64,000 bases of DNA from Aurantibacter sp034110465 (GCA_034110465.1 JAWUZD010000006.1:62001-126000), one strand, 5' to 3'; positions 1-8,505 are shown, counted from the stretch's first letter. Notes: generated by a model not told the origin, from the letters alone. Program-made: numbers and translations.

Positions 1-191
1 GCTTCATCAAAATTTAAATTCCCGCTTTTTATAGCAATTGTTCCTTCATGAGAACCTGTTACTTTGTAACCTTTCCAAACCACTTTACTTTCTGAAGCTT
101 TTACCGGTTTTGTTTCTGTTAATGTTGCAAACGAGAAGCTTACAAATGCCACTAAAGCAGCTAAAATTGTTGTTTTAAATACGTTTTTCAT
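1..191 (-). CDS. YceI-family periplasmic protein, N-terminal part (cut by window edge)
   Basis: The first 63 codons of a gene that runs off the left edge. The start MKNVF is followed by a hydrophobic stretch ending near SFA, which is a Sec signal peptide. The mature part then begins with VVWKGYKVTGSHEG and GNLNF, the opening strands of the YceI lipocalin-like barrel. Members bind isoprenoid or lipid ligands in the periplasm; the ligand here is unknown. It lies 147 nt downstream of a Crp/Fnr-type regulator on the same strand, with a dyad and a promoter-like element between them. The family call rests on the N-terminus only. Confidence 0.75.
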   Translation of the reverse strand, partial: MKNVFKTTILAALVAFVSFSFATLTETKPVKASESKVVWKGYKVTGSHEGTIAIKSGNLNFDE

Positions 192-225
192 AATATATTT
201 TTAAGTTTGTTTATTTTTTACATTG

Positions 226-233
226 CAAAGATC
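226..233 (-). promoter_or_regulatory. candidate -7 element of the yceI promoter
   Basis: On the minus strand this reads GATCTTTG followed by CA. It is one mismatch from the Bacteroidota -7 consensus TAnnTTTG and lies about 35 nt before the yceI start. No convincing -33 TTG is visible, which would suit an activator-dependent promoter. Confidence 0.4.
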
Positions 234-275
234 CAAGATTTTAAAGGTATAAAAAATAAGGTAGATTATTAAATG

Positions 276-295
276 ATGTTAATATAGGTTAACAT
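276..295. promoter_or_regulatory. dyad operator, candidate Crp/Fnr-type binding site
   Basis: ATGTTAA and TTAACAT are perfect 7-nt inverted arms separated by 6 nt. The dyad lies between the Crp/Fnr-type gene and yceI, about 50 nt upstream of the yceI -7 element. That is close to the usual position of a class I activator site. Binding by the adjacent regulator is an inference. Confidence 0.4.
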
Positions 296-338
296 ATTTT
301 ATCAAATTAATACCCTAACCCTACAAAAAGAAATAGAA

Positions 339-920
339 TTATTCCTTTAATAATTGGCGTTTCATTTTGCTAAAAAACTCTTTAGTAATACCTAAGTAAG
401 AGGCAATCATATATTGTGGAATGCGCTGTTCTAATTCTGGATACGTATCTCTAAAAATGACATAGCGTTCTTTTGCCGATAAGCTAAAATTTCTAACAAT
501 TCGTTTTTGTGTAGCTACAAATGCTTTTTCTATAATCTTTCTAAAAAAACGTTCTAATTTAGGAATAGCTTCAAAAAGCGCTTCGATATTATGATACGAA
601 AACTGAATAAGTTCTGTATCTTCAATACATTGCACATTAAAATCTGCTGGAGTTTGGGATATAAAACTTCCAATATCTGATGTCCACCAATTTTCTATAG
701 CAAATAATATAATATGTTCTTGACCAGAATGATCTGAATGAAACATTTTTGTACAACCAGAAACTATAAAACATTCCTGTTGCGCAATATCGCCTTGTTG
801 TAAAATAAACTGACCTTTTAAATACTTACGCTTAGTCACGTAAGTTAACAACGTAGTTTCTTCCTTTTTAGTCAAAGGAACTACTGCGTTTATATAATCT
901 AAAAGTGATTGAAAAGCCAT
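339..920 (-). CDS. Crp/Fnr-family transcriptional regulator
   Basis: 193 residues, close to the size of short Bacteroidota Crp/Fnr proteins. Residues about 30-115 form a cyclic-nucleotide-binding-type beta-roll (KGQFILQQGD, IVSGCTKMF). A dimerisation helix follows, then a C-terminal helix-turn-helix at about 167-190 (IPQYMIASYLGITKEFFSKMKR). No cysteine cluster for an Fe-S cluster is visible, so it is not an oxygen-sensing FNR of the classical kind; the effector is unknown. It follows the glycosyltransferase gene by 14 nt and is probably co-transcribed with it. The likely target is yceI, through the dyad at 276-295. Confidence 0.85.
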   Translation of the reverse strand: MAFQSLLDYINAVVPLTKKEETTLLTYVTKRKYLKGQFILQQGDIAQQECFIVSGCTKMFHSDHSGQEHIILFAIENWWTSDIGSFISQTPADFNVQCIEDTELIQFSYHNIEALFEAIPKLERFFRKIIEKAFVATQKRIVRNFSLSAKERYVIFRDTYPELEQRIPQYMIASYLGITKEFFSKMKRQLLKE

Positions 921-934
921 AACACAAATTTAGT

Positions 935-2167
935 TTATTTGTTCTTCTCCTCTATCCACTTACTCATATATTTTGAGCTTTGTAAGGTTTGATGTTGCAA
1001 CACATGACTTATAAAATGTTGTTGTCTATGAATAGTTAAATGAATTTGTAAATCTTCTATTTTAGCATTAAAATCGGTTTCAAAAAGTGATTTTGAAAAA
1101 CGTTTCTTTAGAACTTTCAATCCATTTTCTTGAGCGGTTTCCCATTCTGATTTGTTATTGTATAGCTGAACTGTTTTAGCAATAAAGTCATCTATTTGGT
1201 CTTCTGTTATTCCATTTGGACTTAGGTTTCCAAACATTCCTTCGGAAGCTATAGAATTCATAGCGCAAGGTGTTCCATTTTTCATTGCATCTAATAATTT
1301 ACCTTTTAAACCTGCACCAAAAGGCAGATATGCGCTACAAATTTTAGCATTTTGCATTACAGACGTTACACTTTCTGCAAAACCTTTTACGAAAAAACAT
1401 TCTTTAGGATTATTAAGTTGTGTCGCTTTTTGAGACACATAAGAGCCATAGATATGTAATTCGGCTTGTGGTAATAACTGACTTAATTTTGGCCAAATCT
1501 GTTGTTTTAAGAACAAAACCGATTGCCAATTAGGCTCGTGCATAAAATTACCAATAGTAACAATATGCTTTCTATCTTCAAATTGAGGTGTGTTTTTTAA
1601 TACTTCTGAGTTTATATCAATTAAAAAAGGTAAATAGTATAATTGAGATGCTTGAATATTGAATTTAGTTTGAAGTAAATTGATTTCAACTTCGGAAATC
1701 ATTAGCGTGATATCGCATCTTAGAATACTTGCAATTTCGCGTTTAGCAAAATCGTTGTATAAATAAGTATCATTAAAATCTTCTTTATTTTTGAAAGCTT
1801 GCTGTCTTCCTTTTCTTAACGAATGAAAATCTTCTGTGTCTAATACTTTCAATGCATTTGGACATTGCTCAGATACACGCCAACCAAATTGTTCTTCAAT
1901 CATAAATCGATCGAACAAAACAATATTTGGTTGTAGTTTTATTATAAAATTATCGAAACTTGAATGATTTAGTTCAATTTGCGCTGTTTCTACATTAATA
2001 GAATCGAGATTAAATGCATTTTCTATTTTAGTACAAGCAGTTGCAAATGTAATTTTATAGTTTGCTTTTAAAAATAAATCTATAATTTGAAGCATTCTAG
2101 ATCCCGCAGCAGAACTTTTAGGTTCTGGCCATACAAAACCAATAATTAGCAATTGTTTTTTAGACAT
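935..2167 (-). CDS. GT-B glycosyltransferase, family 4/1-like
   Basis: 410 residues with a two-lobed GT-B layout. The N-terminal lobe opens with LLIIGFVWPEPKSSAAGSRM, a glycine-rich loop typical of the acceptor domain. The C-terminal lobe holds HIVTIGNFMHEPNW, ELHIYGSYV and PFGAGLKGKLLDAMKNGTP, matching the nucleotide-sugar site of glycosyl transferases group 1. The sugar and acceptor cannot be read from sequence. It lies 21 nt downstream of the haem-binding-domain gene and 14 nt upstream of the Crp/Fnr gene, which suggests one transcript. No membrane segment is seen, so it probably acts at the cytoplasmic face. Confidence 0.8.
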   Translation of the reverse strand: MSKKQLLIIGFVWPEPKSSAAGSRMLQIIDLFLKANYKITFATACTKIENAFNLDSINVETAQIELNHSSFDNFIIKLQPNIVLFDRFMIEEQFGWRVSEQCPNALKVLDTEDFHSLRKGRQQAFKNKEDFNDTYLYNDFAKREIASILRCDITLMISEVEINLLQTKFNIQASQLYYLPFLIDINSEVLKNTPQFEDRKHIVTIGNFMHEPNWQSVLFLKQQIWPKLSQLLPQAELHIYGSYVSQKATQLNNPKECFFVKGFAESVTSVMQNAKICSAYLPFGAGLKGKLLDAMKNGTPCAMNSIASEGMFGNLSPNGITEDQIDDFIAKTVQLYNNKSEWETAQENGLKVLKKRFSKSLFETDFNAKIEDLQIHLTIHRQQHFISHVLQHQTLQSSKYMSKWIEEKNK

Positions 2168-2188
2168 TTTAAAACCTGAAATTAAAAA

Positions 2189-2665
2189 CTATTGTGCTAC
2201 GTCTTTTTGAAGTGCATAAAAAGCACGTACATTTTTAGCCCATTCTGTAACTTGCCTAATCTGATCGTCTGTTAATTTAGCATCGCCATGTGTATAAGTA
2301 TAAGATTCTAAAGGCATATTCTTCGCTTCTACTTCTTCTATTAATTCATCTAATTTATGATCTTTTTTCTTCATTGAATAGGTTGACCATTCAGACACAT
2401 TAAAATGACCTTTCCCATGCTTAACATGATCTGCTAACCAATAATTTACAGGTGTAATAGAATTATACCAAGGATAACGCGTGTTGTTACTGTGGCAATC
2501 AAAGCAATTATTCTCTAAAATAGATTTTACGTCTTTTGGTGGATTGGTTTCTGTTATAAAGGGTTTTATATCTTCTAAATTACTTTGGTTTTTCTCTGGA
2601 CCAAAAAATTGAGCAATTAAAAACACTAATAATAATACAAGTAATATCTTTTTTGTAATTTTCAT
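2189..2665 (-). CDS. haem-binding domain-containing protein
   Basis: 158 residues. An N-terminal hydrophobic helix (about 6-22) serves as signal or anchor and is followed by a periplasmic domain. A single CxxCH motif (C54-F-D-C57-H58) is followed by NTRYPWYNSITPVNYWL, the signature of the Bacteroidota haem-binding domain (Pfam Haem_bd). The C-terminal helices carry KLTDDQIRQVTEWA, as in small cytochrome-like folds. A covalently bound c-type haem is expected. Its redox partner is unknown. First gene of the leftward run with the glycosyltransferase and regulator. Confidence 0.85.
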   Translation of the reverse strand: MKITKKILLVLLLVFLIAQFFGPEKNQSNLEDIKPFITETNPPKDVKSILENNCFDCHSNNTRYPWYNSITPVNYWLADHVKHGKGHFNVSEWSTYSMKKKDHKLDELIEEVEAKNMPLESYTYTHGDAKLTDDQIRQVTEWAKNVRAFYALQKDVAQ

Positions 2666-2703
2666 CTCTAAATCGGTTTAAAAACATAAAAATAACTAAA
2701 ATT

Positions 2704-3270
2704 GTGACAACAGAAGCGCTTTACAAAGAATTAAACTACGTAAATCATTCTAGAGAAAAACGTACATTCTATGCTAATTTAGTTATTAAGCAACCGGAAT
2801 TGTTACCTCAACTTCTAGATATTTTATTTATGGTAGATGATAAAATTTCTCCAAGAGCTGCTTGGGTTTTAGAGTTTTTCTGTAATGATTATTTAGATAA
2901 ATTTATACCATATCTTGATAAATTCTTACCTGAATTAAAACGCATTAAATTAGATTCTGCTTTAAGACCTTGCGCTAAAATTTGTGAATATATAGCAAAG
3001 GCTTATTTTGGAAAAGAAGAAAACGACATCAAAACAAATTTAACCAATAAACAAAAAGAACAAATAATTGAAGCTTGTTTTGATTGGATGATAACCGAAC
3101 AAAAAGTTGCAGTAAAAGCCTATTCTATGAGTACTCTATATTTGTTTGGAAAAGAATTTGATTGGGTTTATCCAGAATTACGTATTATTTTAGAACGCGA
3201 TTTTAGTTTTCAAAGTGCCGCTTTTAAAGCTAGAGCTAGACATATTTTAAAAAAAAATATAGTTACCTAG
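2704..3270 (+). CDS. conserved helical-repeat (HEAT-like) protein upstream of purB
   Basis: 188 residues, almost all helical, with repeated leucine/isoleucine spacing (ELLPQLLDILFMVDD, KFIPYLDKFLPELKRI, VYPELRIILERD). This suggests HEAT-like alpha-solenoid repeats. There is no signal peptide or membrane segment. It begins with GTG; no in-frame ATG lies near. From memory, relatives in databases are sometimes labelled adenylosuccinate lyase, probably carried over from the neighbour. It has none of the lyase motifs. It lies 78 nt before purB on the same strand. The function is unknown. Confidence 0.7.
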   Translation: MTTEALYKELNYVNHSREKRTFYANLVIKQPELLPQLLDILFMVDDKISPRAAWVLEFFCNDYLDKFIPYLDKFLPELKRIKLDSALRPCAKICEYIAKAYFGKEENDIKTNLTNKQKEQIIEACFDWMITEQKVAVKAYSMSTLYLFGKEFDWVYPELRIILERDFSFQSAAFKARARHILKKNIVT

Positions 3271-3302
3271 CTTTATATTTAAAGCTACAAACGTTTCTCT
3301 TT

Positions 3303-3310
3303 TAACTTTG
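3303..3310 (+). promoter_or_regulatory. -7 element of the purB promoter
   Basis: TAACTTTG, a perfect match to TAnnTTTG, lies 38 nt before the purB ATG in the gap after the helical-repeat gene. No clear -33 TTG is visible at the usual distance. purB may therefore have its own promoter. Confidence 0.5.
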
Positions 3311-3348
3311 TTGCGTATCTTAGCGCCTTTCTAAAAAACTTTTAATAT

Positions 3349-4692
3349 ATGTCATTATCTGCCCTAAATGCTATTTCACCAATTGATGGTCGCTACAGAA
3401 GTAAAGTCGAAAAATTACAATATTATTTTTCTGAAGAAGCTTTAATAAAATACCGTGTTCTTGTAGAAATTGAATATTTTATTGCGTTATGCGAAATTCC
3501 ATTACCTCAACTAAAAACAGTTGATTCTTCAGTTTTTGAAGATTTAAGAGCTATTTATAAGAATTTTTCTTCGGAAAACGCACAAGCTATAAAAGACATT
3601 GAAAAAGTAACTAACCACGATGTAAAAGCAGTAGAATACTTTATTAAAGAACAATTTGATACTTTAGGATTAAGTCAGTATAAAGAATTTATTCACTTTG
3701 GACTAACTTCTCAAGACATTAACAATACAGCAATTCCTATGAGTATTAAGGATGCAATGAATGATGTATACGTTCCTGAATATTTCAAGGTTTTAGAAAA
3801 AATAGAAACGTTAGCTAAAGATTGGGCACATATTCCAATGTTAGCACGTACGCACGGACAACCAGCTTCTCCTACACGTTTAGGAAAAGAAATTGAAGTT
3901 TTTGCTGTACGTTTAAAAGAACAATTTAATTTATTAAATGATATTCCTAGTGCTGCTAAATTTGGTGGTGCAACAGGAAACTTTAATGCGCATCATGTTG
4001 CATATCCACAAATAGATTGGAAAGAATTTGGAGGTAAATTTGTACAAGAAAAACTAGGCTTACACCATTCTTTTCCAACCACTCAAATTGAGCATTACGA
4101 CCATATGGCCGCTTTATTTGATACTATGAAGCGTTTAAACACGATAATTATTGATTTAGATCGTGATGTTTGGACTTATGTATCTATGGATTACTTTAAA
4201 CAAAAAATTAAAGCTGGAGAAGTTGGAAGTAGCGCAATGCCACACAAAGTAAATCCTATTGATTTTGAAAATTCTGAAGGAAACTTAGGTCTAGCAAATG
4301 CTATTTTTGAGCACTTATCTGCTAAATTACCAATATCTAGATTACAACGCGATTTAACTGATAGTACGGTTTTACGGAATGTTGGTGTCCCATTTGGACA
4401 TACCTTAATTGGTTTTACTAGTACTTTAAAAGGTTTAGAAAAACTATTATTAAACGAAGCTAAATTTGCTCAAGATCTTGAAAATAATTGGGCTGTAGTT
4501 GCAGAAGCAATTCAGACTATTTTAAGAAGAGAAGCTTATCCAAACCCATACGAAGCTTTAAAAGGTTTAACACGAACTAACGAAGCAATTACCCAAACGT
4601 CTATTGCTAATTTTATTGACACTTTAGAAGTTAGTGATGCAATTAAAACAGAATTAAAAGCTATTACGCCAAGTAATTATACTGGGATTTAG
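3349..4692 (+). CDS. purB: adenylosuccinate lyase
   Basis: 447 residues of the fumarase/aspartase superfamily. The enzyme splits SAICAR to AICAR and adenylosuccinate to AMP, releasing fumarate in both purine biosynthesis steps. The superfamily signature GSSAMPHKVNPIDFEN sits at about 293-308. The catalytic histidine region is seen in LARTHGQPASPTRLG, and the HFGLTSQDINNTAIP segment matches the substrate-binding loop. Length and start are normal for the bacterial enzyme. The gene ends at a strong bidirectional terminator. It is not clustered with other pur genes; purL lies 44 kb away in this window. Confidence 0.97.
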   Translation: MSLSALNAISPIDGRYRSKVEKLQYYFSEEALIKYRVLVEIEYFIALCEIPLPQLKTVDSSVFEDLRAIYKNFSSENAQAIKDIEKVTNHDVKAVEYFIKEQFDTLGLSQYKEFIHFGLTSQDINNTAIPMSIKDAMNDVYVPEYFKVLEKIETLAKDWAHIPMLARTHGQPASPTRLGKEIEVFAVRLKEQFNLLNDIPSAAKFGGATGNFNAHHVAYPQIDWKEFGGKFVQEKLGLHHSFPTTQIEHYDHMAALFDTMKRLNTIIIDLDRDVWTYVSMDYFKQKIKAGEVGSSAMPHKVNPIDFENSEGNLGLANAIFEHLSAKLPISRLQRDLTDSTVLRNVGVPFGHTLIGFTSTLKGLEKLLLNEAKFAQDLENNWAVVAEAIQTILRREAYPNPYEALKGLTRTNEAITQTSIANFIDTLEVSDAIKTELKAITPSNYTGI

Positions 4693-4724
4693 ATTCTACT
4701 TGAAACTTTAATTGATATAAAACA

Positions 4725-4753
4725 AAAAGGCTTTCCCACACGGAAAGCCTTTT
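4725..4753. terminator. bidirectional terminator between purB and the DUF4252 gene
   Basis: Perfect 12-bp stem, AAAAGGCTTTCC paired with GGAAAGCCTTTT, and a 5-nt loop. It gives a U-run on either strand and lies between two convergent genes. Confidence 0.9.
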
Positions 4754-4777
4754 CTAAATTAACCAATACTATAAACT

Positions 4778-5308
4778 TTATTTAAGAAAGTCTATAATGC
4801 CTTTTAACTTGTTGTCGTCCACATTTGCATCCTTCATTTTAGAAATTAAAGTTGCTATTTTTTCTGGACTCATATCATCTCCTAAAACTCTAATTGCTGC
4901 AAATCCCATGGTATTAGAACTTGCTAAAACTAAAACTTCATCTACCGTGTTTTCTTCTCCAATAGAACTAATTTTAAATTTCATTCCATCAGAACTAAAT
5001 TGCATTAATTCTGAATAATGTGGATTTTTAAATACTTTTTGAATCTTTTTCAATTCATTAGTATATGGAACTTGGGTACTATCTGTTGCCTTATACATTA
5101 AGACATGTAATTTGTCTAAAGAGTTGTATGCTTCTCGCTCATCTTCTGTTAAATCTGTAGCAGAGAAATCTATTAATGTTTTAGAAATATCTACTAAAGA
5201 ATAACTTGGTTCTTCTTGATGTTCTACAAAAAAGGTTTGTATAGAATTTTCGTCTTTACAAGCAATTAAAGTTAAACATAGTAAGCAAATGTATAGTAAG
5301 TTTTTCAT
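4778..5308 (-). CDS. DUF4252 lipoprotein
   Basis: 176 residues from the ATG of MKNLLYICLLCL. A longer frame begins 10 codons upstream, but that would overlap the preceding gene and put a charged tail before the signal peptide. The lipobox LTLIAC is followed by KDEN, so it is a lipoprotein. The remainder matches the DUF4252 pattern (LHVLMYKATD, MKFKISSIGEENTVDEVLVLASSN). It is the last gene of a sigma/anti-sigma/DUF4252/DUF4252 operon and starts one base past the previous stop. The role is unknown; an envelope-stress function is inferred from the operon. Confidence 0.8.
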   Translation of the reverse strand: MKNLLYICLLCLTLIACKDENSIQTFFVEHQEEPSYSLVDISKTLIDFSATDLTEDEREAYNSLDKLHVLMYKATDSTQVPYTNELKKIQKVFKNPHYSELMQFSSDGMKFKISSIGEENTVDEVLVLASSNTMGFAAIRVLGDDMSPEKIATLISKMKDANVDDNKLKGIIDFLK

Positions 5309-5309
5309 C

Positions 5310-5873
5310 TTACTTTTTGTTTTTCTTATCCAATGCATCTCCTCCAGGTAAATTCATTTGACTAGTTAATTTAGAGATTTGATTTAAATTTATATCTCCA
5401 GTTAAAGAAATAACTATAGATTCTAATGTTCTCTTTTTACCGTTAAGTTTTACATCAGCCTCACTTGTAATATCTGTTAATCCGTCTACAAACATTAATA
5501 ATTCGCTAACGTGATCTTCATCTTTTCCTTGTTTTACATAAAAAGTCATTACTACACCATCGTCTTTAACTTTCATTAATTCTTCTAATTTTTTAGAAGC
5601 TCCATTTACATACTTTGTAAAATCTAAAGCAATAGATTTATCGCTAGTCATAATTGTTTTAAAACTAGTAATACTATTTACCATATCAATGTACTGCTGT
5701 GCTTCTTTATCGTCTGTATCAATATCCATTTTAGCTAAAAGTTTAAACATTTTTGGCTTAATAGAAATGTAAGTTACTTTACTGTTATCCGAATATTTAC
5801 TAAAAACGTCTTGTGCTATTGCTGAAGATGTTATTAACAAGGCTAAAGTAAAAAGTGTAATTGCTTTTTTCAT
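5310..5873 (-). CDS. DUF4252 domain-containing secreted protein
   Basis: 187 residues from the ATG of MKKAITLFTLALLITSSAIAQ, a clean Sec signal peptide cut after AIAQ. The start 10 codons upstream would precede the signal with an uncharged tail and is not used here. DUF4252 features are VTYISIKPKMFKLLAKM near the N-terminus and TFYVKQGKDEDHVSELLMFVDGL in the middle. It is paralogous to the next gene, which is a lipoprotein. Both stand behind an ECF sigma and anti-sigma gene, so they are probably targets or partners of that system. Confidence 0.8.
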   Translation of the reverse strand: MKKAITLFTLALLITSSAIAQDVFSKYSDNSKVTYISIKPKMFKLLAKMDIDTDDKEAQQYIDMVNSITSFKTIMTSDKSIALDFTKYVNGASKKLEELMKVKDDGVVMTFYVKQGKDEDHVSELLMFVDGLTDITSEADVKLNGKKRTLESIVISLTGDINLNQISKLTSQMNLPGGDALDKKNKK

Positions 5874-5995
5874 TGTCGAAGTAATATTTAATATAGTGTT
5901 CATTTTGTTATTTTTTTAAATTGTTATTGAGTTTTGTTTGATAGTTCTAAATTGCGCTAGAACGGACAAACTTTTCGTTTTTAATTGTGATTAGT

Positions 5996-6481
5996 TTAGT
6001 TATTCATTTTTAATGTTCTACCTATAGGGTTTTGAAAATCGTTTAAGTAACCTATTTGCTCTTTAGCAATATCTAGTTCTTGCAAATACGATACAGAAGT
6101 TGCGCCTTTATTAAAGTTTTTAGACACCATTTGTAACGATTTTACAAACTCATTATATGCTAATTGTGTTTGGTCTTCATTATAAGTTCCTAAATCTTGA
6201 GCATTTACAGACCAATTAAAATACATTCCAAAAGAAATAGCTACTACAGCCGCAATACTTAACCATTTATACTTAATGTTTGTTTTAGATTTTAATGGAA
6301 TTGTTACTATAAAAGTATCTTTTTGACTTGCTGTAAAATAATTAAATAGTGGTTTATAAGCTTCTAAATGTGCGGGCACAGTATCTTGATTAAAAAAGCG
6401 CTTTAACTGTTGCTCTTCTAGAAGCGATGTATTACCATCTAAGTATTTTGTTATTAATTGTTCTATATTATTTAAGTCCAT
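5996..6481 (-). CDS. anti-sigma factor-like single-pass membrane protein
   Basis: 161 residues. The N-terminal cytoplasmic part (MDLNNIEQLITKYLDGNTSLLEEQQLKRFF) resembles the short helical sigma-binding part of Bacteroidota anti-sigma factors. A membrane helix lies at about 72-90 (YKWLSIAAVVAISFGMYFNW), and an extracytoplasmic tail of about 70 residues follows. The gene overlaps the end of the ECF sigma gene by 14 nt, the usual coupling of a sigma with its regulator. No zinc-binding HxxxCxxC motif is visible. The role is inferred from position and topology. Confidence 0.75.
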   Translation of the reverse strand: MDLNNIEQLITKYLDGNTSLLEEQQLKRFFNQDTVPAHLEAYKPLFNYFTASQKDTFIVTIPLKSKTNIKYKWLSIAAVVAISFGMYFNWSVNAQDLGTYNEDQTQLAYNEFVKSLQMVSKNFNKGATSVSYLQELDIAKEQIGYLNDFQNPIGRTLKMNN

Positions 6482-6977
6482 AACTATGGGTTTTTAGTAA
6501 TTGTTCGCGTATGGTTTTTCTTGCTCTAGATAAGGCTACTCTAATTGCAGTAGGTTTCATATCTAACATTTTTTCTATTTCATCAAACTCATACTGTTCT
6601 ATGTCTCTTAATTGAATTACTAATTTTTGCTGTTCTGGCAATCCTTCTATTAATTTTGAAACAAAATCTAAACTATCGTTTGCTTCTACTTGATTTTGAA
6701 GCGATATACTATGATCTTGATAATTACTATGTACAATTTTTAAATTCTGTGATTGTTTTGACTTTAATTTATCATAACAAAAATTCTTTGTCATTGTCAT
6801 AGAAAAAGCTTCAACATTTTTATAACTTTCAATTTTGCTTTTATTATTCCAAAGTTTCAACAACACTTCTTGAGTCGCGTCTTCTGCTTCTTCTCTAGAG
6901 ACAAGTAATCGTTTTGCTAAACGAAATACCTTGTCTTTAAAAGGTAATACCAGATGTAAGAACTCAGTCTGTGTCAT
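6468..6977 (-). CDS. ECF RNA polymerase sigma factor
   Basis: 169 residues from the ATG of MTQTEFLHLVLPFKD. An upstream start 18 codons earlier is less likely because it lies close to the sigma-type promoter described next. Region 2 (EEAEDATQEVLLKLWNN, then AFSMTMTKNFCYDKL) and region 4 (LPEQQKLVIQLRDIEQYEFDEIEKML, RVALSRARKTIREQL) are both intact. It heads the operon sigma/anti-sigma/DUF4252/DUF4252. An ECF-type element about 40-70 nt upstream suggests that it activates its own transcription. Confidence 0.93.
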   Translation of the reverse strand: MTQTEFLHLVLPFKDKVFRLAKRLLVSREEAEDATQEVLLKLWNNKSKIESYKNVEAFSMTMTKNFCYDKLKSKQSQNLKIVHSNYQDHSISLQNQVEANDSLDFVSKLIEGLPEQQKLVIQLRDIEQYEFDEIEKMLDMKPTAIRVALSRARKTIREQLLKTHSYGLK

Positions 6978-7015
6978 TTTGGTTTTAGTTATGCGGCGGT
7001 TTAGGTCGCTTATGT

Positions 7016-7047
7016 TATTACGACGATACAACTTCTAAATTGTTACA
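7016..7047 (-). promoter_or_regulatory. ECF-type promoter of the sigma/DUF4252 operon
   Basis: On the minus strand TGTAAC (7042-7047) is followed after 16 nt by CGTC and GTAATA (7016-7025). The AAC/GTC pair with 17 nt between matches the general ECF promoter pattern. The same AAC-N17-GTC spacing recurs at 39747-39769 and 40331-40353. Auto-activation is inferred. Confidence 0.6.
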
Positions 7048-7098
7048 TCTATTTTAAAAAATATTATTCGTAAATTTATAAAAATCATTCAAACACCT

Positions 7099-8505
7099 AT
7101 GAATCTTAAAAAAGTTCTACATTTTTACGGCTTACTATTCTTATTAATTTCTAGCTGTGCAAACGATTTAGATGATAATCCTGTAACTACTAACGATATA
7201 AACGATTTTATTTACAAAGGTTTAAGAACCTATTATCTTTATAATGAATTGGTTCCAGATTTAGTTGAAAATAAAACGTTTAGTCCTAACTACACTAATT
7301 ACTTAAGCTCAAATTCGCCTGAAAACTTCTTCGAAAACTTAATATATGATAGAACTACAACTGATAAATTTAGTTGGCTAACAAGCGATTATCTTGCTTT
7401 AGAACAACAGTTTCAAGGCACAAACCAAGTTAATGGAATGGTTTACGGGTTAGATCGAGTTTCGCCAGGAAGCGATAACTTGTATGGTTACGTAAAATAT
7501 GTATTGCCAAACACAAGTGCTTCATCCGAGAATTTAATGAGAGGCGCTATTTTTACACAAGTAGACAATCAAGATTTAACAATTTCTAATTACCGTAGCT
7601 TATTAGATAATAGTTCTTATAGTATACAATTAGCAACTTACAATTCTACAACAGATGAGTTTGATGTTAATGGAACGACTATAAACTTAACCAAACAAAC
7701 CTATACAGAAAACCCTATTTATAAATCTGAGGTTTTCACGATTGATTCAGATAACGTTGGTTATTTAATGTATAACAGATTTAATTCAGAGTTTGATGAA
7801 CAACTAAATAACGAATTTGGAAATTTTGCTGCAAATAACATTGATCATTTAGTTTTAGATTTACGTTATAATCCTGGTGGATCTGTAAATACAGCAACAC
7901 TTTTGGCAAGTATGATTACTGGACAATTTAACACAGAAACATTTACTAAACTAAATTACAACACTAATAATTCAGGCTCTAATCAAACCTATAATTTTTC
8001 AAGTTCAATTAACGGACAAACCATAAATCATTTAAACCTTACAGAAGTTTATGTTTTAACTACAGACAATACAGCTTCTGCAAGCGAAATGATTATTAAT
8101 AGTTTAAGACCTTATATTAATGTAATTCAAATTGGAACTACAACTGTTGGAAAATCTCAAGCCTCAATTACCTTATACGATTCTTCAAATTTTTCTAGAA
8201 ATAATTTGAATCCGCTACATTTATATGCAATGCAACCTTTAGTCGCAAAAACAACTAATAAGTTAGATGTAGATGTTCCAAATACAGGATTAGTTCCTAA
8301 TATTATTTTAGCAGAGAACGCACTTAATTTAAATGAATTAGGTCAAATAACAGAGCTTTTATTAGCCGAAGCTTTAGCCCAAATAGATGCTAATAATAGA
8401 ATAATTCAACCAGAAATAAAAAAGGAAATTTCTAACCCTATACATTCAACCAACTTTTTCAAGTTTAATCAAGAAATGTTTATAGACCATTTACCTAAAG
8501 ATTAA
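7099..8505 (+). CDS. S41-family (C-terminal processing-like) peptidase lipoprotein
   Basis: 468 residues. The signal peptide ends in the lipobox LISSCAND, so it is a lipoprotein of the periplasm or outer membrane. The N-terminal part matches the helical cap plus PDZ-like segment of S41 proteases. The catalytic domain shows HLVLDLRYNPGGSVNTATLLAS, then TDNTASASEMIINSL with the nucleophilic serine near residue 328, then GTTTVGKSQAS with the lysine base near 353. The substrate is unknown. Its stop codon overlaps the ATG of the next gene by one base, so the two are probably translationally coupled. Confidence 0.9.
   Translation: MNLKKVLHFYGLLFLLISSCANDLDDNPVTTNDINDFIYKGLRTYYLYNELVPDLVENKTFSPNYTNYLSSNSPENFFENLIYDRTTTDKFSWLTSDYLALEQQFQGTNQVNGMVYGLDRVSPGSDNLYGYVKYVLPNTSASSENLMRGAIFTQVDNQDLTISNYRSLLDNSSYSIQLATYNSTTDEFDVNGTTINLTKQTYTENPIYKSEVFTIDSDNVGYLMYNRFNSEFDEQLNNEFGNFAANNIDHLVLDLRYNPGGSVNTATLLASMITGQFNTETFTKLNYNTNNSGSNQTYNFSSSINGQTINHLNLTEVYVLTTDNTASASEMIINSLRPYINVIQIGTTTVGKSQASITLYDSSNFSRNNLNPLHLYAMQPLVAKTTNKLDVDVPNTGLVPNIILAENALNLNELGQITELLLAEALAQIDANNRIIQPEIKKEISNPIHSTNFFKFNQEMFIDHLPKD

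Noticed and set aside
303..328. Telomere-like run CCCTAACCCTA
   Set aside because: Only two units, in an intergenic region of a bacterial chromosome; chance is the simplest explanation.
5944..5963. GTTCTA-N8-TAGAAC dyad upstream of the first DUF4252 gene
   Set aside because: Six-base arms in AT-rich DNA are expected by chance, and no regulator is adjacent; kept only as a note.
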